NCBI RefSeq assembly: GCF_900094595.1
Contig: NZ_FMAD01000002.1
Span: 62,001 to 126,000 of the forward strand
DNA: 64,000 bases
Direction of reading: 5' to 3'
DNA from: Cupriavidus alkaliphilus
Lineage (GTDB): Bacteria > Pseudomonadota > Gammaproteobacteria > Burkholderiales > Burkholderiaceae
Each line of letters opens with the position of its first letter. Within the stretch, counting starts at the first letter, position 1. Below, one piece after another: positions 8,813 to 17,928 of this stretch. Under the pieces are notes generated by a model. The model saw only the letters and a list, made by a program, of their open reading frames with translations, had not been told where the DNA came from and ran no database searches. Made by a program: the position numbers and the translations under genes.

Positions 8813-10072
8813 ATGAAAATGTGGAAGAAGGCATCCGCAGTTTGTCTGGCCGGCGCGTCCCTGCTTGCCAGCCAGGCGGCGTCCGCGGTCAGCGACATGC
8901 CGGGCGGCCCCGCCGTGCGCCAGCTCAACCTGACCGAGCCGGTTACCAAGATCGCCGAACAGATTCACTGGCTGAACTGGATGATGCTGATCATCTGCAC
9001 GGTGATCTTCATCGCGGTGTTCGGCGTGATGTTCTATTCCATCTTCACGCACCGCAAGGCCAAGGGCGCCAAGCCCGCCTCCTTTCACGAGAGCATCACC
9101 GTCGAGGTGGTGTGGACCATCGTCCCGTTCCTGATCGTGATCGCGATGGCCCTGCCGGCCACCAAGACCGTGGTCGCGATGAAGGACACCACCAACTCCG
9201 ACGTCACCATCAAGGCCACCGGCTACCAGTGGAAGTGGGGCTATGACTACCTGAAGGGCGAAGGCGAGGGCATCTCCTTCGTGTCGACCCTGACCACCCC
9301 GCGCGAGCAGATCAACAACGAGCAGGCCAAGTCGAACACCTACCTGATGGAGGTGGACAACGAGCTGGTGGTGCCGGTCAACAAGAAGATCCGCATCGTC
9401 ACCACCGCCAACGACGTGATCCACGCCTGGATGATCCCGGCCTTCGGCGTCAAGCAGGATGCGATTCCGGGCTTCGTGCGCGACACCTGGTTCAAGGCCG
9501 AGAAGATCGGCGTGTACCGCGGCCAGTGCGCCGAGCTGTGCGGCAAGGAACACGCCTTCATGCCGATCGTGGTGCGCGTGGTCTCCGACGCCGACTACAC
9601 CAAGTGGGTCGACGGCAAGAAGAAGGAGCTGGCGGCCAAGGCCGACGATCCCAACAAGACCTGGACCCTGGACGAAGCCAAGGTGCGCGGCGAAAAGATC
9701 TACGCGGCCAACTGCGCGGTCTGCCACCAGCCCAACGGCAAGGGCGCCGGCGCGTTCCCGGCGCTGGACGGCTCCAAGATCGTGACCGGCCCGAAGGCAG
9801 GCCAGATGCACATGCTGCTGGAAGGCAAGGGCGGCATGCCGTCGTGGAAGCAGCTGTCGGACACCGAGCTCGCCACGGTCATGACCTATACGCGCAACGC
9901 CTGGGGCAACAAGACGGGTGAAGTGATCCAGCCGAGCGAATTCGTGGGCGCCCGCGCGGGCAAGTTCCCCGAAGGCGGCGGCGCGGCCGGCGGCGAAGCG
10001 CCGAAGGCCGAGGCCAAGCCGGCTCAGGCTGACAAGCAGGCCAGTCTCGCGGGCGACCGCGTCGCCGGCTGA
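8813..10072 (+). CDS. coxB: Cytochrome c oxidase subunit II with fused cytochrome c domain
   Basis: 419 residues, longer than a plain subunit II. It has a signal peptide (ASAVSD cleavage region), two transmembrane helices (about 55-78 and 97-118), and a cupredoxin domain with the CuA ligands CAELC (Cys239, Cys243) and nearby His and Met. A C-terminal class I cytochrome c domain has heme motif CAVCH (Cys301-Cys304-His305) and a distal Met in GGMPSW. It accepts electrons from cytochrome c and passes them to subunit I. The tail is rich in Ala, Glu and Lys. This is a caa3-type arrangement. Confidence 0.97.
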   Translation: MKMWKKASAVCLAGASLLASQAASAVSDMPGGPAVRQLNLTEPVTKIAEQIHWLNWMMLIICTVIFIAVFGVMFYSIFTHRKAKGAKPASFHESITVEVVWTIVPFLIVIAMALPATKTVVAMKDTTNSDVTIKATGYQWKWGYDYLKGEGEGISFVSTLTTPREQINNEQAKSNTYLMEVDNELVVPVNKKIRIVTTANDVIHAWMIPAFGVKQDAIPGFVRDTWFKAEKIGVYRGQCAELCGKEHAFMPIVVRVVSDADYTKWVDGKKKELAAKADDPNKTWTLDEAKVRGEKIYAANCAVCHQPNGKGAGAFPALDGSKIVTGPKAGQMHMLLEGKGGMPSWKQLSDTELATVMTYTRNAWGNKTGEVIQPSEFVGARAGKFPEGGGAAGGEAPKAEAKPAQADKQASLAGDRVAG

Positions 10073-10110
10073 CCCGCTGAAGACAGAACAGGATTAGAGG
10101 AGCATTTGCG

Positions 10111-11718
10111 ATGAGTACTGCTACCCCGGACGCACTCGCCCATCCGCACGATCACGCGCATGACGACCACGCGCACGATCACCCGCATGGCTGGCGCCGC
10201 TGGCTGTTCGCCACCAACCACAAGGACATCGGTACGCTGTACCTGCTGTTCTCGTTCATCATGCTGCTGTCGGGCGGCGTGCTGGCACTGCTGATCCGCC
10301 TTGAACTGTTCGAGCCGGGCCTGCAGTTCTTCCGCCCCGAGCTGTTCAACCAGTTCACCACCATGCACGGCCTGGTGATGGTGTTCGGCGCGATCATGCC
10401 GGCCTTCGTCGGCTTCGCCAACTGGATGATCCCGCTGCAGATCGGCGCGTCGGACATGGCGTTCGCGCGCATGAACAACTTCAGCTTCTGGCTGATGCCG
10501 CCGGCCGCGCTCCTGCTGGCCGGCTCGTTCTTCGTGCCGGGCGGCGCCACCGCCGCGGGCTGGACCCTGTACGCACCGCTGTCGGTGCAGATGGGCCCGG
10601 GCATGGACATGGCCATTTTCGCCATGCACATCATGGGCGCGTCGTCGATCATGGGCTCGATCAACATCATCGTGACCATCCTCAACATGCGCGCCCCCGG
10701 CATGACGCTGATGAAGATGCCGATGTTCTGCTGGACCTGGCTGATCACCGCCTACCTGCTGATCGCCGTGATGCCCGTGCTGGCCGGCGCCATCACCATG
10801 GTGCTGACCGACCGTCACTTCGGCACGAGCTTCTTCTCGGCTGCCGGCGGCGGCGACCCGGTGATGTACCAGCATATCTTCTGGTTCTTCGGCCACCCCG
10901 AGGTGTACATCATGATCCTGCCGGCATTCGGGATCGTCTCGCACGTGGTGCCGGCATTCGCGCGCAAGCGCCTGTTCGGCTACAGCTCGATGGTGTACGC
11001 CACCGCTTCGATCGCCATCCTGTCGTTCATCGTGTGGGCCCACCACATGTTCACGACCGGCATGCCGGTGACCGGCCAGCTGTTCTTCATGTACGCGACC
11101 ATGCTGATCGCGGTGCCCACCGCCGTGAAAATCTTCAACTGGATCGCCACCATGTGGCGCGGCTCGATGACCTTCGAGACCCCGATGCTGTTCGCGATCG
11201 GCTTTATCTTCGTGTTCACCATCGGCGGCTTCACCGGCCTGATGCCGGCCGTGGCCCCGATCGACATCCAGCTGCAGGACACCTACTTCATCGTGGCGCA
11301 CTTCCACTATGTGCTGGTGGCCGGCTCGCTGTTCGCGCTGTTCGCGGGCTTCTACTACTGGGGTCCGAAGTGGAGCGGGTTCATGTACAACGAGGCCCGC
11401 GGCCAGATCCACTTCTGGGGTTCGCTGATCTTCTTCAACGTGACCTTCTTCCCGATGCACTTCCTGGGCCTGGCCGGCATGCCGCGCCGCTATGCCGACT
11501 ACCCGACCCAGTTCGCCGACTTCAACGCGATCGCGTCGATCGGTGCGCTCGGCTTCGGCCTGATGCAGGTGTATTTCTTCTTCTTCGTGGTGCTGCCGTC
11601 GTACCGCGGCGGCCAGCAGGCCACGGACAAGCCCTGGGATGGCGCCGAGGGCCTGGAGTGGACCGTGCCGTCGCCGGCGCCGTTCCACACCTTTGAAGTC
11701 CCCCCGCAGGTCCGCTAA
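10111..11718 (+). CDS. ctaD: Cytochrome c oxidase subunit I
   Basis: 535 residues with about 12 transmembrane helices, the heme a / heme a3-CuB catalytic subunit. The CuB/crosslink motif GHPEVY begins at about residue 261 (His262), followed by the HHMFTTG segment, the heme ligands HFHYVL, and TYFIVAHFHY near the end. The N-terminus (residues 11-26) is unusually His/Asp rich (HPHDHAHDDHAHDHPH), which may bind metal; this tail is seen in other betaproteobacterial CtaD proteins. It starts 38 bp after coxB. Confidence 0.98.
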   Translation: MSTATPDALAHPHDHAHDDHAHDHPHGWRRWLFATNHKDIGTLYLLFSFIMLLSGGVLALLIRLELFEPGLQFFRPELFNQFTTMHGLVMVFGAIMPAFVGFANWMIPLQIGASDMAFARMNNFSFWLMPPAALLLAGSFFVPGGATAAGWTLYAPLSVQMGPGMDMAIFAMHIMGASSIMGSINIIVTILNMRAPGMTLMKMPMFCWTWLITAYLLIAVMPVLAGAITMVLTDRHFGTSFFSAAGGGDPVMYQHIFWFFGHPEVYIMILPAFGIVSHVVPAFARKRLFGYSSMVYATASIAILSFIVWAHHMFTTGMPVTGQLFFMYATMLIAVPTAVKIFNWIATMWRGSMTFETPMLFAIGFIFVFTIGGFTGLMPAVAPIDIQLQDTYFIVAHFHYVLVAGSLFALFAGFYYWGPKWSGFMYNEARGQIHFWGSLIFFNVTFFPMHFLGLAGMPRRYADYPTQFADFNAIASIGALGFGLMQVYFFFFVVLPSYRGGQQATDKPWDGAEGLEWTVPSPAPFHTFEVPPQVR

Positions 11719-11740
11719 GGCGGCACCCGCGTAACCAGGC

Positions 11741-11772
11741 CGCGGAGGGGCGGAAGCGTCCGCCCCTCCGCG
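11741..11772 (+). terminator. Strong GC hairpin between ctaD and the small assembly gene
   Basis: Fourteen-bp perfect stem starting CGCGGAGGGGCGG and closing CCGCCCCTCCGCG, loop of four bases, no T tract. More likely a processing or mRNA-stabilising structure, or a partial attenuator, than a full stop. Confidence 0.6.
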
Positions 11773-11793
11773 CCGGCAGGTATCAAGACCGTT

Positions 11794-11925
11794 ATGCAGT
11801 CTCCAGACAAAAGCCCGTCACGCCCGGACCACAAGGCCGCCAACCGGCGCCTTGGCCTGATCCTGTTGTCGATCGTGGTGGTTTTCTTTCTGGGGTTCTT
11901 CGCCAAGATGAAGTTCTTGGGCTGA
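11794..11925 (+). CDS. Cytochrome oxidase small assembly protein (43 residues)
   Basis: A short reading frame of 43 codons from ATG 11794 to TGA 11923-11925. It has a basic, polar N-terminus (MQSPDKSPSRPDHKAANRRL) and one transmembrane helix (about residues 21-37, GLILLSIVVVFFLGFF). It lies between ctaD and ctaG, 17 bp before the latter, exactly where betaproteobacterial genomes carry a 'cytochrome oxidase small assembly protein'. Its size, single helix and position match that family. The biochemical role is unproven. Confidence 0.8.
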   Translation: MQSPDKSPSRPDHKAANRRLGLILLSIVVVFFLGFFAKMKFLG

Positions 11926-11942
11926 GGCGGCAGGGTAGCGAC

Positions 11943-12554
11943 ATGAGCATCGAGCAGCAGCCGGGCAGGGAAGCAGACAAGCGGTTCAACCGCGGCATGA
12001 TGCTGCGGCTGGTCGTGATCGTTGCCGTGATGTTCGGCTTTGGCTATGCGCTGGTGCCGCTGTACAAGAAGATCTGCGAAATCACCGGCCTCAACGTGAT
12101 CACCACGCGCGAGCTGCATGGCGCGGTGAAGAACACGCAGATCGACAAGAGCCGCACCATCACGGTGGAGTTCGACTCCAACGCGCGCGGCCCGTTTGCC
12201 TTCCGGCCGGTGAAGAACAGCATGGAAGTGCATCCCGGCGAGATGGCGACGATCGTCTATGAGGTGGCCAACGGGCAGCCGCGCGATATTTCGGCGCAGG
12301 CCATCCCGAGCTACGCGCCCAAGCAGGCGACCCAGTATTTCATGAAGCTGGAGTGCTTCTGCTTCAAGCAGCAGACCCTCAAGGCCAACGAGGCGCGCGA
12401 GATGCCGGTAGTGTTCGTGATCGATCCCGCGCTGCCCAAGGACGTGAAGAGCATTACGCTGTCGTACACCTTCTTCGAGGTGGGCACGCCGGTGGCGCAG
12501 GCGCCCGACGGCCAGCTGGCGCCGCAGCCCGCGCCGGCCGGCAAGGGCAGCTGA
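11943..12554 (+). CDS. ctaG: Cytochrome c oxidase copper-insertion protein CtaG (Cox11)
   Basis: 203 residues. A single N-terminal transmembrane helix (about 21-42) anchors a periplasmic immunoglobulin-like domain. The copper-binding motif CFCF (LECFCFKQQTL) and the conserved YAPKQATQYFMKLE segment identify Cox11/CtaG, which delivers copper to CuB of subunit I. It is flanked by the small assembly peptide and DUF2970 within the oxidase cluster. Confidence 0.96.
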   Translation: MSIEQQPGREADKRFNRGMMLRLVVIVAVMFGFGYALVPLYKKICEITGLNVITTRELHGAVKNTQIDKSRTITVEFDSNARGPFAFRPVKNSMEVHPGEMATIVYEVANGQPRDISAQAIPSYAPKQATQYFMKLECFCFKQQTLKANEAREMPVVFVIDPALPKDVKSITLSYTFFEVGTPVAQAPDGQLAPQPAPAGKGS

Positions 12555-12606
12555 AGCGGACCGCCGGCGCGAGCCCGGCTGAAGCCGGTCAAGCGGAGGA
12601 CGGGCG

Positions 12607-12831
12607 ATGGATGAGATGAAGGACGCGGTCAAGCGCAAGCTGTCGTTTGCGCAGACCATGCGCGCGGTGTTGTGGTCGTTCATCGGCTTGCGCAAGGGCG
12701 CGGAGCACGAACGCGACATGGCCCGGCTGAACCCGGTGCATGTGGTGATCGCCGGACTGATCGCGGCGGCGGTGTTCATCGCGATCCTGGTCGTGATCGT
12801 GCGCCTGGTGGTCAGCCAGGCGGCGGCGTAG
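12607..12831 (+). CDS. DUF2970 domain protein
   Basis: 74 residues: a basic amphipathic N-terminal half containing LSFAQTMRAVLWSFIGLRKG, the DUF2970 signature, and one C-terminal transmembrane helix (about 46-68). The family is found between ctaG and coxC in betaproteobacteria and has no assigned function. A purine-rich site (GGAGG) precedes the ATG. Confidence 0.85.
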   Translation: MDEMKDAVKRKLSFAQTMRAVLWSFIGLRKGAEHERDMARLNPVHVVIAGLIAAAVFIAILVVIVRLVVSQAAA

Positions 12832-12976
12832 CAGGGCAGGAAGGGTAGACAACAAAAGCAGTCGCAGAACAAAAGCAACCGCGGCGGCGGGGCCGGCCCA
12901 GAGGAGGCGGGCGGCCTGCAGTGCCAAGGCGGGACAACGAATACTGAATCAAAGACTCTGAGCTGGAGATAAAAGA

Positions 12977-13837
12977 ATGAGTGCGAATCGCGCAAACGCT
13001 CCGTACTACTTCGTACCGGGCCCGTCGCGCCACCCGATCACCGCAAGCTTCGGCCTGCTGCTGACGGGTGCCGGCGCCGCCGGTTGGGTAAACGGGCAGC
13101 CCTGGGCGCCGTACGTTTGCGGCTTCGGCCTGCTGTGGTTCCTGTTCGTGCTCAAGAGCTGGTTTGGCGACGCCATCAGCGAGTCCGAAGGCGGCATGTA
13201 CGGCAAGAACATCGACCTGTCGTTCCGCTGGTCGATGGGCTGGTTCATCTTCTCCGAGGTGATGTTCTTCGCCGCGTTCTTCGGCGCGCTGTTCTATGCC
13301 CGCGCCATCGCCATGCCGTGGCTGGGCGACCTGAACAACAAGATCCTGTGGCCCGACTTCGCCGCGGTATGGCCCAACACCGGCCCGGCCGGCGTGGTGG
13401 AAACCTTCCAGACCATGGGCCCGTGGCCGATCCCGACCATCAACACTGCCTTGCTGCTGATGTCGGGCGTGACGCTGACCTGGGCGCACCACGCGCTGCT
13501 GGCCGGCAAGCGCAGCCAGCTGATCCAGGGCCTGTCGCTGACCATCCTGCTGGGTGCGATCTTCATGGGCTTCCAGGTGTACGAGTACATGCACGCCTAC
13601 TCGGACCTGAACCTGAAGCTCAGCTCGGGCATCTACGGCTCGACCTTCTTCCTGCTGACCGGCTTCCACGGCTTCCACGTGACCATGGGCGCGATCATGC
13701 TGGCAGTGGTGCTGATCCGCGTGCTGAAGGGCCACTTCACTCCCGAGCACCACTTCGCCTTCGAAGGCGCGGCCTGGTACTGGCACTTCGTTGACGTGGT
13801 GTGGCTGTTCCTCTACATCGTGGTGTACTGGCTGTAA
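12977..13837 (+). CDS. coxC: Cytochrome c oxidase subunit III
   Basis: 286 residues with seven transmembrane helices. Family motifs include FMGFQVYEY, TGFHGFHVTMGAIML, FAFEGAAWYWHFVDVVWLFLYI at the C-terminus and FIFSEVMFFAAFF in the middle. It stabilises the catalytic core and supports proton uptake. It is the last gene on this strand before two hairpins and the convergent twin-membrane-helix gene. Confidence 0.97.
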   Translation: MSANRANAPYYFVPGPSRHPITASFGLLLTGAGAAGWVNGQPWAPYVCGFGLLWFLFVLKSWFGDAISESEGGMYGKNIDLSFRWSMGWFIFSEVMFFAAFFGALFYARAIAMPWLGDLNNKILWPDFAAVWPNTGPAGVVETFQTMGPWPIPTINTALLLMSGVTLTWAHHALLAGKRSQLIQGLSLTILLGAIFMGFQVYEYMHAYSDLNLKLSSGIYGSTFFLLTGFHGFHVTMGAIMLAVVLIRVLKGHFTPEHHFAFEGAAWYWHFVDVVWLFLYIVVYWL

Positions 13838-13852
13838 CCGGTTGCCGTACCG

Positions 13853-13886
13853 GCCGGCGGCCCCGGGACTGACCGGGGCCGCCGGC
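13853..13886 (+). repeat. Long GC hairpin after coxC
   Basis: Fourteen-bp perfect stem GCCGGCGGCCCCGG / CCGGGGCCGCCGGC with loop GACTGA, 16 bp past the coxC stop. No T tract of its own; it precedes a true terminator. Confidence 0.6.
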
Positions 13887-13901
13887 GCCAGCGCAAAAGA
13901 G

Positions 13902-13937
13902 AAACGCCGCAGGGGGCCAGGCCAGCCTGCGGCGTTT
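13902..13937 (+). terminator. Intrinsic terminator after coxC
   Basis: Twelve-bp stem AAACGCCGCAGG / CCTGCGGCGTTT, followed by GTCTTTT. It ends the first half of the oxidase cluster. Confidence 0.8.
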
Positions 13938-13979
13938 GTCTTTTGCGGGCCCCGGATGGGGCCGTCGCGGTGCGCCGGT

Positions 13980-14189
13980 TCAGGGCGCCATGCGGATGCC
14001 CGTGCTGTGGATCCAGCCCATCCAGCTCGAGAACAGGATGAACAGGAACAGCGCTACCGAGAAGCCCACGCGCAGCATCAGCGAGCGCATCATGTTGGGC
14101 GTCTTGCCACGGTCACGCATCATGAAGAACAAGGCCGAGGCCAGGCTGGCGATGATCAGGATGAAGGCAATGATGATGACAAAGCGCAT
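13980..14189 (-). CDS. Twin transmembrane protein (DUF2909 family)
   Basis: 69 residues with two membrane helices (about 2-24 and 43-62) separated by a short charged loop RDRGKTPNMMRSLMLR. The composition and the loop match the DUF2909 'twin transmembrane protein' family, found beside SURF1 in betaproteobacteria. It faces coxC and is divergent from SURF1 (93 bp apart). The function is unknown; a link to oxidase biogenesis is inferred only from its neighbours. Confidence 0.8.
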   Translation of the reverse strand: MRFVIIIAFILIIASLASALFFMMRDRGKTPNMMRSLMLRVGFSVALFLFILFSSWMGWIHSTGIRMAP

Positions 14190-14282
14190 GGCGGGGCGGG
14201 TTGGGGGCAGGGGCGGCGCGACGTGCGGCGCACAGGCCCATTATCGCACCGGGGCGCGCTTCACAGCAGTGCCGCAGGGACG

Positions 14283-15038
14283 ATGAGCTGGCGCCGCTTC
14301 GCCAGCCCGTTGCCGCTGGCCGCCGCGCTGGTCGTGATCGCGGTGACCTGTGCGCTGGGCAACTGGCAGCTCGATCGCGCGCACGAGAAGGAAGTGCGCG
14401 CCGCACGGCTGCAGGCGCTGGCAACCCAGCCGCCGGTGGTGCTGGGCACGGCGCCGCTGTCACAAGTTGTGACCGACCGGGCGGTGCGCGTGACCGGGCG
14501 CTTCGACGCATCGCGCACCGTATTGCTGGATAATCGCCCCCACGGCACCGGCGGTCGCAGCGGCGACAGCCGCGCGGGCTTCCTGGTGGTGACGCCGCTG
14601 CTGATCGGCGCGGCGGCGGGCGAGGCCGGCGCCATGCGAGCCGTGCTGGTGCTGCGCGGCTGGCTGCCGCGCGATGCCCAGGACCGCACCCGGATCGCGC
14701 CGTTTCCGACGCCCGAGGGCGAGGTGACCATCACCGGCACGGCACTGGCCGGCGTGCCGCGGGTCTATAGCCTGGGCCAGGAGGCCGCCGGCAGCAGGAT
14801 CCGCCAGAACCTCGAGATCGCCCCGTATGCCGCCGAAACCGGCCTGGCCCTGCACCCGCTGGTGATCGAGCAGCGCAACGATAGCGGCGACGGCCTGGCG
14901 CGAGACTGGCCGCCTGCCGACGTCGGCGCCGAGCGCCACTATGGCTATGCCTTTCAGTGGTTCGGGCTGGCCGCGCTGACGGTGGTGCTGGTGGTCGTGC
15001 TGGGCTGGCGCCGCGCGCGCCGGCTGGCCGCACCCTGA
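14283..15038 (+). CDS. SURF1 family cytochrome oxidase assembly protein
   Basis: 251 residues from the ATG at 14283. Two transmembrane helices bracket a periplasmic domain: ALVVIAVTCALGNWQL near the N-terminus and a helix (FGLAALTVVLVVVLGW) at the C-terminus. SURF1 signatures are GNWQLDRAHEKE, the VTGRFD strand, VLLDNRP and HYGYAFQWFGLA. SURF1 assists heme A delivery to subunit I. It starts the second half of the oxidase cluster. Confidence 0.95.
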   Translation: MSWRRFASPLPLAAALVVIAVTCALGNWQLDRAHEKEVRAARLQALATQPPVVLGTAPLSQVVTDRAVRVTGRFDASRTVLLDNRPHGTGGRSGDSRAGFLVVTPLLIGAAAGEAGAMRAVLVLRGWLPRDAQDRTRIAPFPTPEGEVTITGTALAGVPRVYSLGQEAAGSRIRQNLEIAPYAAETGLALHPLVIEQRNDSGDGLARDWPPADVGAERHYGYAFQWFGLAALTVVLVVVLGWRRARRLAAP

Positions 15039-15111
15039 TCGAATGAATTGACCGTCCATGTGCCGCATACCGGTGCATGGGCTTGCCGAAGACAAAGGAC
15101 AGACGTACTCC

Positions 15112-15762
15112 ATGGCACAGCAAGACTCCGCTCCGGCCGCCGCGGCCTCGCCGCGCGACCCCCGCATCGACGCGCGCACGCGCCGTGGCCGCCTGCAGAT
15201 GCTGATGCTGCTGCTGGTGTGCGCGTCGCCGGTGATCGCCTCTTACTTCACCTACTACGTGATCAAGCCGCGCGGCGGCGCCACCAACTACGGCGCGCTG
15301 GTCGACCCGCAGCGGCCGATGCCGCCGGTGCGCGTCACCGACGAGCAGGGCCAGGCGGTACCGCTGGAGCAGTTCCGCGGCAAGTGGCTGCTGGTCAGCG
15401 CCGATCCGTCGGCCTGTGACGAGGCCTGCGCGAAGAAGCTGTTCACCATCCGCCAGATCCGCGCCGGGCAGGGCCAGGACCGCCTGCGCATCGTGCCGGT
15501 GTGGCTGGTCACCGACGACGGCAAGATCGACGAGCGCCTGGCCGCCGCCTACAACGAGCCCTACGCGGGCGTGCGTTTCCTGCGCATCGACCGCCAGGCC
15601 GCGCAGCAGTGGCTGCCGGCCGAGCCGGGCAAGCGCGCCGAGGACACCTTGTTCCTGGTCGACCCGCTGGGCAACCTGATGATGCGCTTCCCGCAGGACC
15701 CCGACCCCAAGAAGATGAGCGGCGACCTGAAGAAGCTGCTCAAGGTCTCGCGCATCGGTTGA
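15112..15762 (+). CDS. SCO-like membrane-anchored cytochrome oxidase assembly protein
   Basis: 216 residues from ATG 15112; an in-frame upstream ATG at 15058 would add 18 residues without family support. One transmembrane helix (about 26-46) and a thioredoxin-like periplasmic domain follow. The pair CDEAC (Cys102, Cys106) sits where SCO proteins place their copper-binding CxxxC. The gene lies between SURF1 and ctaA, as in other Burkholderiales. A copper or thiol role is inferred from fold and context. Confidence 0.8.
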   Translation: MAQQDSAPAAAASPRDPRIDARTRRGRLQMLMLLLVCASPVIASYFTYYVIKPRGGATNYGALVDPQRPMPPVRVTDEQGQAVPLEQFRGKWLLVSADPSACDEACAKKLFTIRQIRAGQGQDRLRIVPVWLVTDDGKIDERLAAAYNEPYAGVRFLRIDRQAAQQWLPAEPGKRAEDTLFLVDPLGNLMMRFPQDPDPKKMSGDLKKLLKVSRIG

Positions 15763-15771
15763 GGGGACGGC

Positions 15772-16875
15772 ATGCTGCTGCAACTGGCCATCATCGGCGT
15801 CCTGATCGCGCTGTTCCCGCTGTCCTACGTGATGGTGAAGGGCGACCGCAACAAGTACCGCAAGCTTGCCTGGATCACGGCGTTCCTGACGCTGGACCTG
15901 ATCATGTTCGGCAGCTTCACGCGGCTGACCGACTCCGGGCTGGGCTGCCCGGACTGGCCCGGCTGCTACGGGCACTCCAATCCGCATGCGGCGCTGGAGC
16001 CGATCCGCGCGGCCGAGACCGCGATGCCCAGCGGGCCGGTGACGCTGGCCAAGGCGTGGATCGAGATGATCCACCGCTACTTCGCCATGGCCGTCGGCGT
16101 GCTGATCATCACGCTGATGGTGCTGGCGTGGGTCAAGCGGCGCGAACTGAAGCAGTCGCCGTGGTTTGCCACGGGCGTGCTGCTGCTGGTGTGCGTGCAG
16201 GGCGCCTTCGGCGCCTTCACCGTGACCCTCAAGCTGCAGCCGATCATCGTCGTCACGCACCTGATGCTGGGCATGGCGCTGCTGGCGGTGCTGATCCAGC
16301 TGGGCTCGCGCAACGACCCGCCGCACCCGGTCGCGCCGCAGGCGGCGCGGCTGCGCTGGCCGGTGCGCATCGGCCTGCTGCTGCTGGTGGTCCAGATCTT
16401 CCTGGGCGGCTGGGTCAGCACCAACTACGCGGTGCTGGCCTGTACCGATTTCCCGCTGTGCAACGGCCAGCTGGTGCCCGAGATGGACTTCCGCCATGGC
16501 TTCACGCTGTGGCGCCAGCTGGGCATGACCGCGGACGGCGACTACATCCCGCACGCGGCGCTGGTGGCGATTCACTGGGTCCATCGCGGCTTTGCCGTGA
16601 TCGTGCTGGGCTACCTGGCATGGTTCGGCCTGCGCGCGCGCCGGCTCGAAGGGCTTAGCCGCGCCGCCGGCTGGCTGCTGGCGACGCTGGTGCTGCAACT
16701 GGCCACCGGGCTGTCGAATATCGTGTTCGACTGGCCGCTGGTGGCGGCGGTCGCGCATAACGGCGGCGCCGCGGTGCTGCTGCTGCTGCTGGTCCGTCTC
16801 CACTACAATATCGGGCTGACGACCCGGGCCGCCGGCGCCCCCGCTGCCGTGCCGACTGCCGCCCGCGCCACATGA
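15772..16875 (+). CDS. ctaA: Heme A synthase (COX15/CtaA)
   Basis: 367 residues with eight predicted membrane helices. Conserved COX15 features are [22 protein letters not shown], the heme-ligand region [16 protein letters not shown], and the second half with [19 protein letters not shown] and [10 protein letters not shown]. It oxidises heme O to heme A. It starts 9 bp after the SCO-like gene and its stop overlaps the ctaB start (ATGA at 16872-16875), so the two are translationally coupled. Confidence 0.96.
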   Translation: MLLQLAIIGVLIALFPLSYVMVKGDRNKYRKLAWITAFLTLDLIMFGSFTRLTDSGLGCPDWPGCYGHSNPHAALEPIRAAETAMPSGPVTLAKAWIEMIHRYFAMAVGVLIITLMVLAWVKRRELKQSPWFATGVLLLVCVQGAFGAFTVTLKLQPIIVVTHLMLGMALLAVLIQLGSRNDPPHPVAPQAARLRWPVRIGLLLLVVQIFLGGWVSTNYAVLACTDFPLCNGQLVPEMDFRHGFTLWRQLGMTADGDYIPHAALVAIHWVHRGFAVIVLGYLAWFGLRARRLEGLSRAAGWLLATLVLQLATGLSNIVFDWPLVAAVAHNGGAAVLLLLLVRLHYNIGLTTRAAGAPAAVPTAARAT

Positions 16876-17816
16876 AAGACAAGACCCCTTCCGTGGTTAC
16901 CGCTACCCATCCCCATTCCCTGGGCAAGTTGAGCCGTATGCGGCACCTGGCCCGGCAATATGCCGCCCTGACCAAGCCGCGCGTGACGCAGCTGGCCGTG
17001 TTCTGCGCCATCATCGGCATGTTCCTCGCCACCCCCGGCATGGTGCCGTGGCCGGTGCTGATCGGCGGCGCCGCCGGCATCTGGCTGCTGGCCGGCGCGG
17101 CCTTTGCCATCAATTGCCTGGTCGAGCAGAAGATCGATGCGCTGATGCGCCGCACCGCCTGGCGCCCGTCCGCCACCGGCGAGATCACCACGCGGCAGAC
17201 GCTGGTGTTCTCCGCCATCCTGGGCGGAGCGGGCATGTGGCTGCTGCACGTCTACGCCAACGACCTGACCATGTGGCTGACCTTTGCCACGTTCCTGGGC
17301 TATGCGGTGGTCTACACCATCCTGCTCAAGCCGGCCACGCCGCAGAACATCGTCATCGGCGGCCTGTCCGGCGCGATGCCGCCGGCGCTGGGCTGGGCCG
17401 CGGTCGCGGGCGAAGTGCCGGCCGAGGCCTGGTTCCTGGTGCTGATCATCTTCACCTGGACCCCGCCGCACTTCTGGGCGCTGGCGCTGTACCGCCGCGC
17501 CGACTACGCCAAGTCGGGCCTGCCGATGCTGCCGGTCACGCACGGCGAGCGCTACACGCTGCTGCATATCCTGCTGTACACGCTGGTGATGATCGCGGCG
17601 ACGCTGCTGCCCTTCGTTTACGGCATGAGCGGCTACATCTACCTGGCGGCCGCGCTGGCGCTGGGCGCGGGCTTCCTGGCCTATGCCTGGAAGCTGTACC
17701 GCAACTATTCGGACGAACTGGCGCAGCGCACCTTCCGCTTCTCGATCCTGTACCTGTCGCTGTTGTTTGCCGCGCTGCTGATCGACCACTACTTCAAGTT
17801 CGTGCCGCAGGTCTGA
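16872..17816 (+). CDS. ctaB: Heme O synthase (protoheme IX farnesyltransferase)
   Basis: 314 residues, a UbiA-superfamily prenyltransferase with about nine membrane helices. The Asp-rich site is in [19 protein letters not shown], and the conserved [13 protein letters not shown] segment follows. It adds a farnesyl tail to heme B, supplying CtaA. It overlaps ctaA by 4 bp. Confidence 0.97.
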   Translation: MKDKTPSVVTATHPHSLGKLSRMRHLARQYAALTKPRVTQLAVFCAIIGMFLATPGMVPWPVLIGGAAGIWLLAGAAFAINCLVEQKIDALMRRTAWRPSATGEITTRQTLVFSAILGGAGMWLLHVYANDLTMWLTFATFLGYAVVYTILLKPATPQNIVIGGLSGAMPPALGWAAVAGEVPAEAWFLVLIIFTWTPPHFWALALYRRADYAKSGLPMLPVTHGERYTLLHILLYTLVMIAATLLPFVYGMSGYIYLAAALALGAGFLAYAWKLYRNYSDELAQRTFRFSILYLSLLFAALLIDHYFKFVPQV

Positions 17817-17928
17817 CCTGCGCCGGCGTGCGCCCCGGCTGCGGCATCTTGCCGCGCCGGCGCGAGCGCGGCAGCATGATCGGCGATACTGCATGCTGTT
17901 TCCTTCCCATTCCCGACCCGTCCCCCGC

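Noticed and set aside
10024..11688. 554-residue minus-strand frame opposite ctaD
   Set aside because: Low-complexity His/Arg/Glu composition and full overlap with subunit I; a codon-bias artefact.
14731..16803. 690-residue open frame on the minus strand opposite SURF1, the SCO-like gene and ctaA
   Set aside because: It is antisense to three well-supported genes and rich in Gln, His and Arg, as expected from a shadow frame in high-GC coding DNA.
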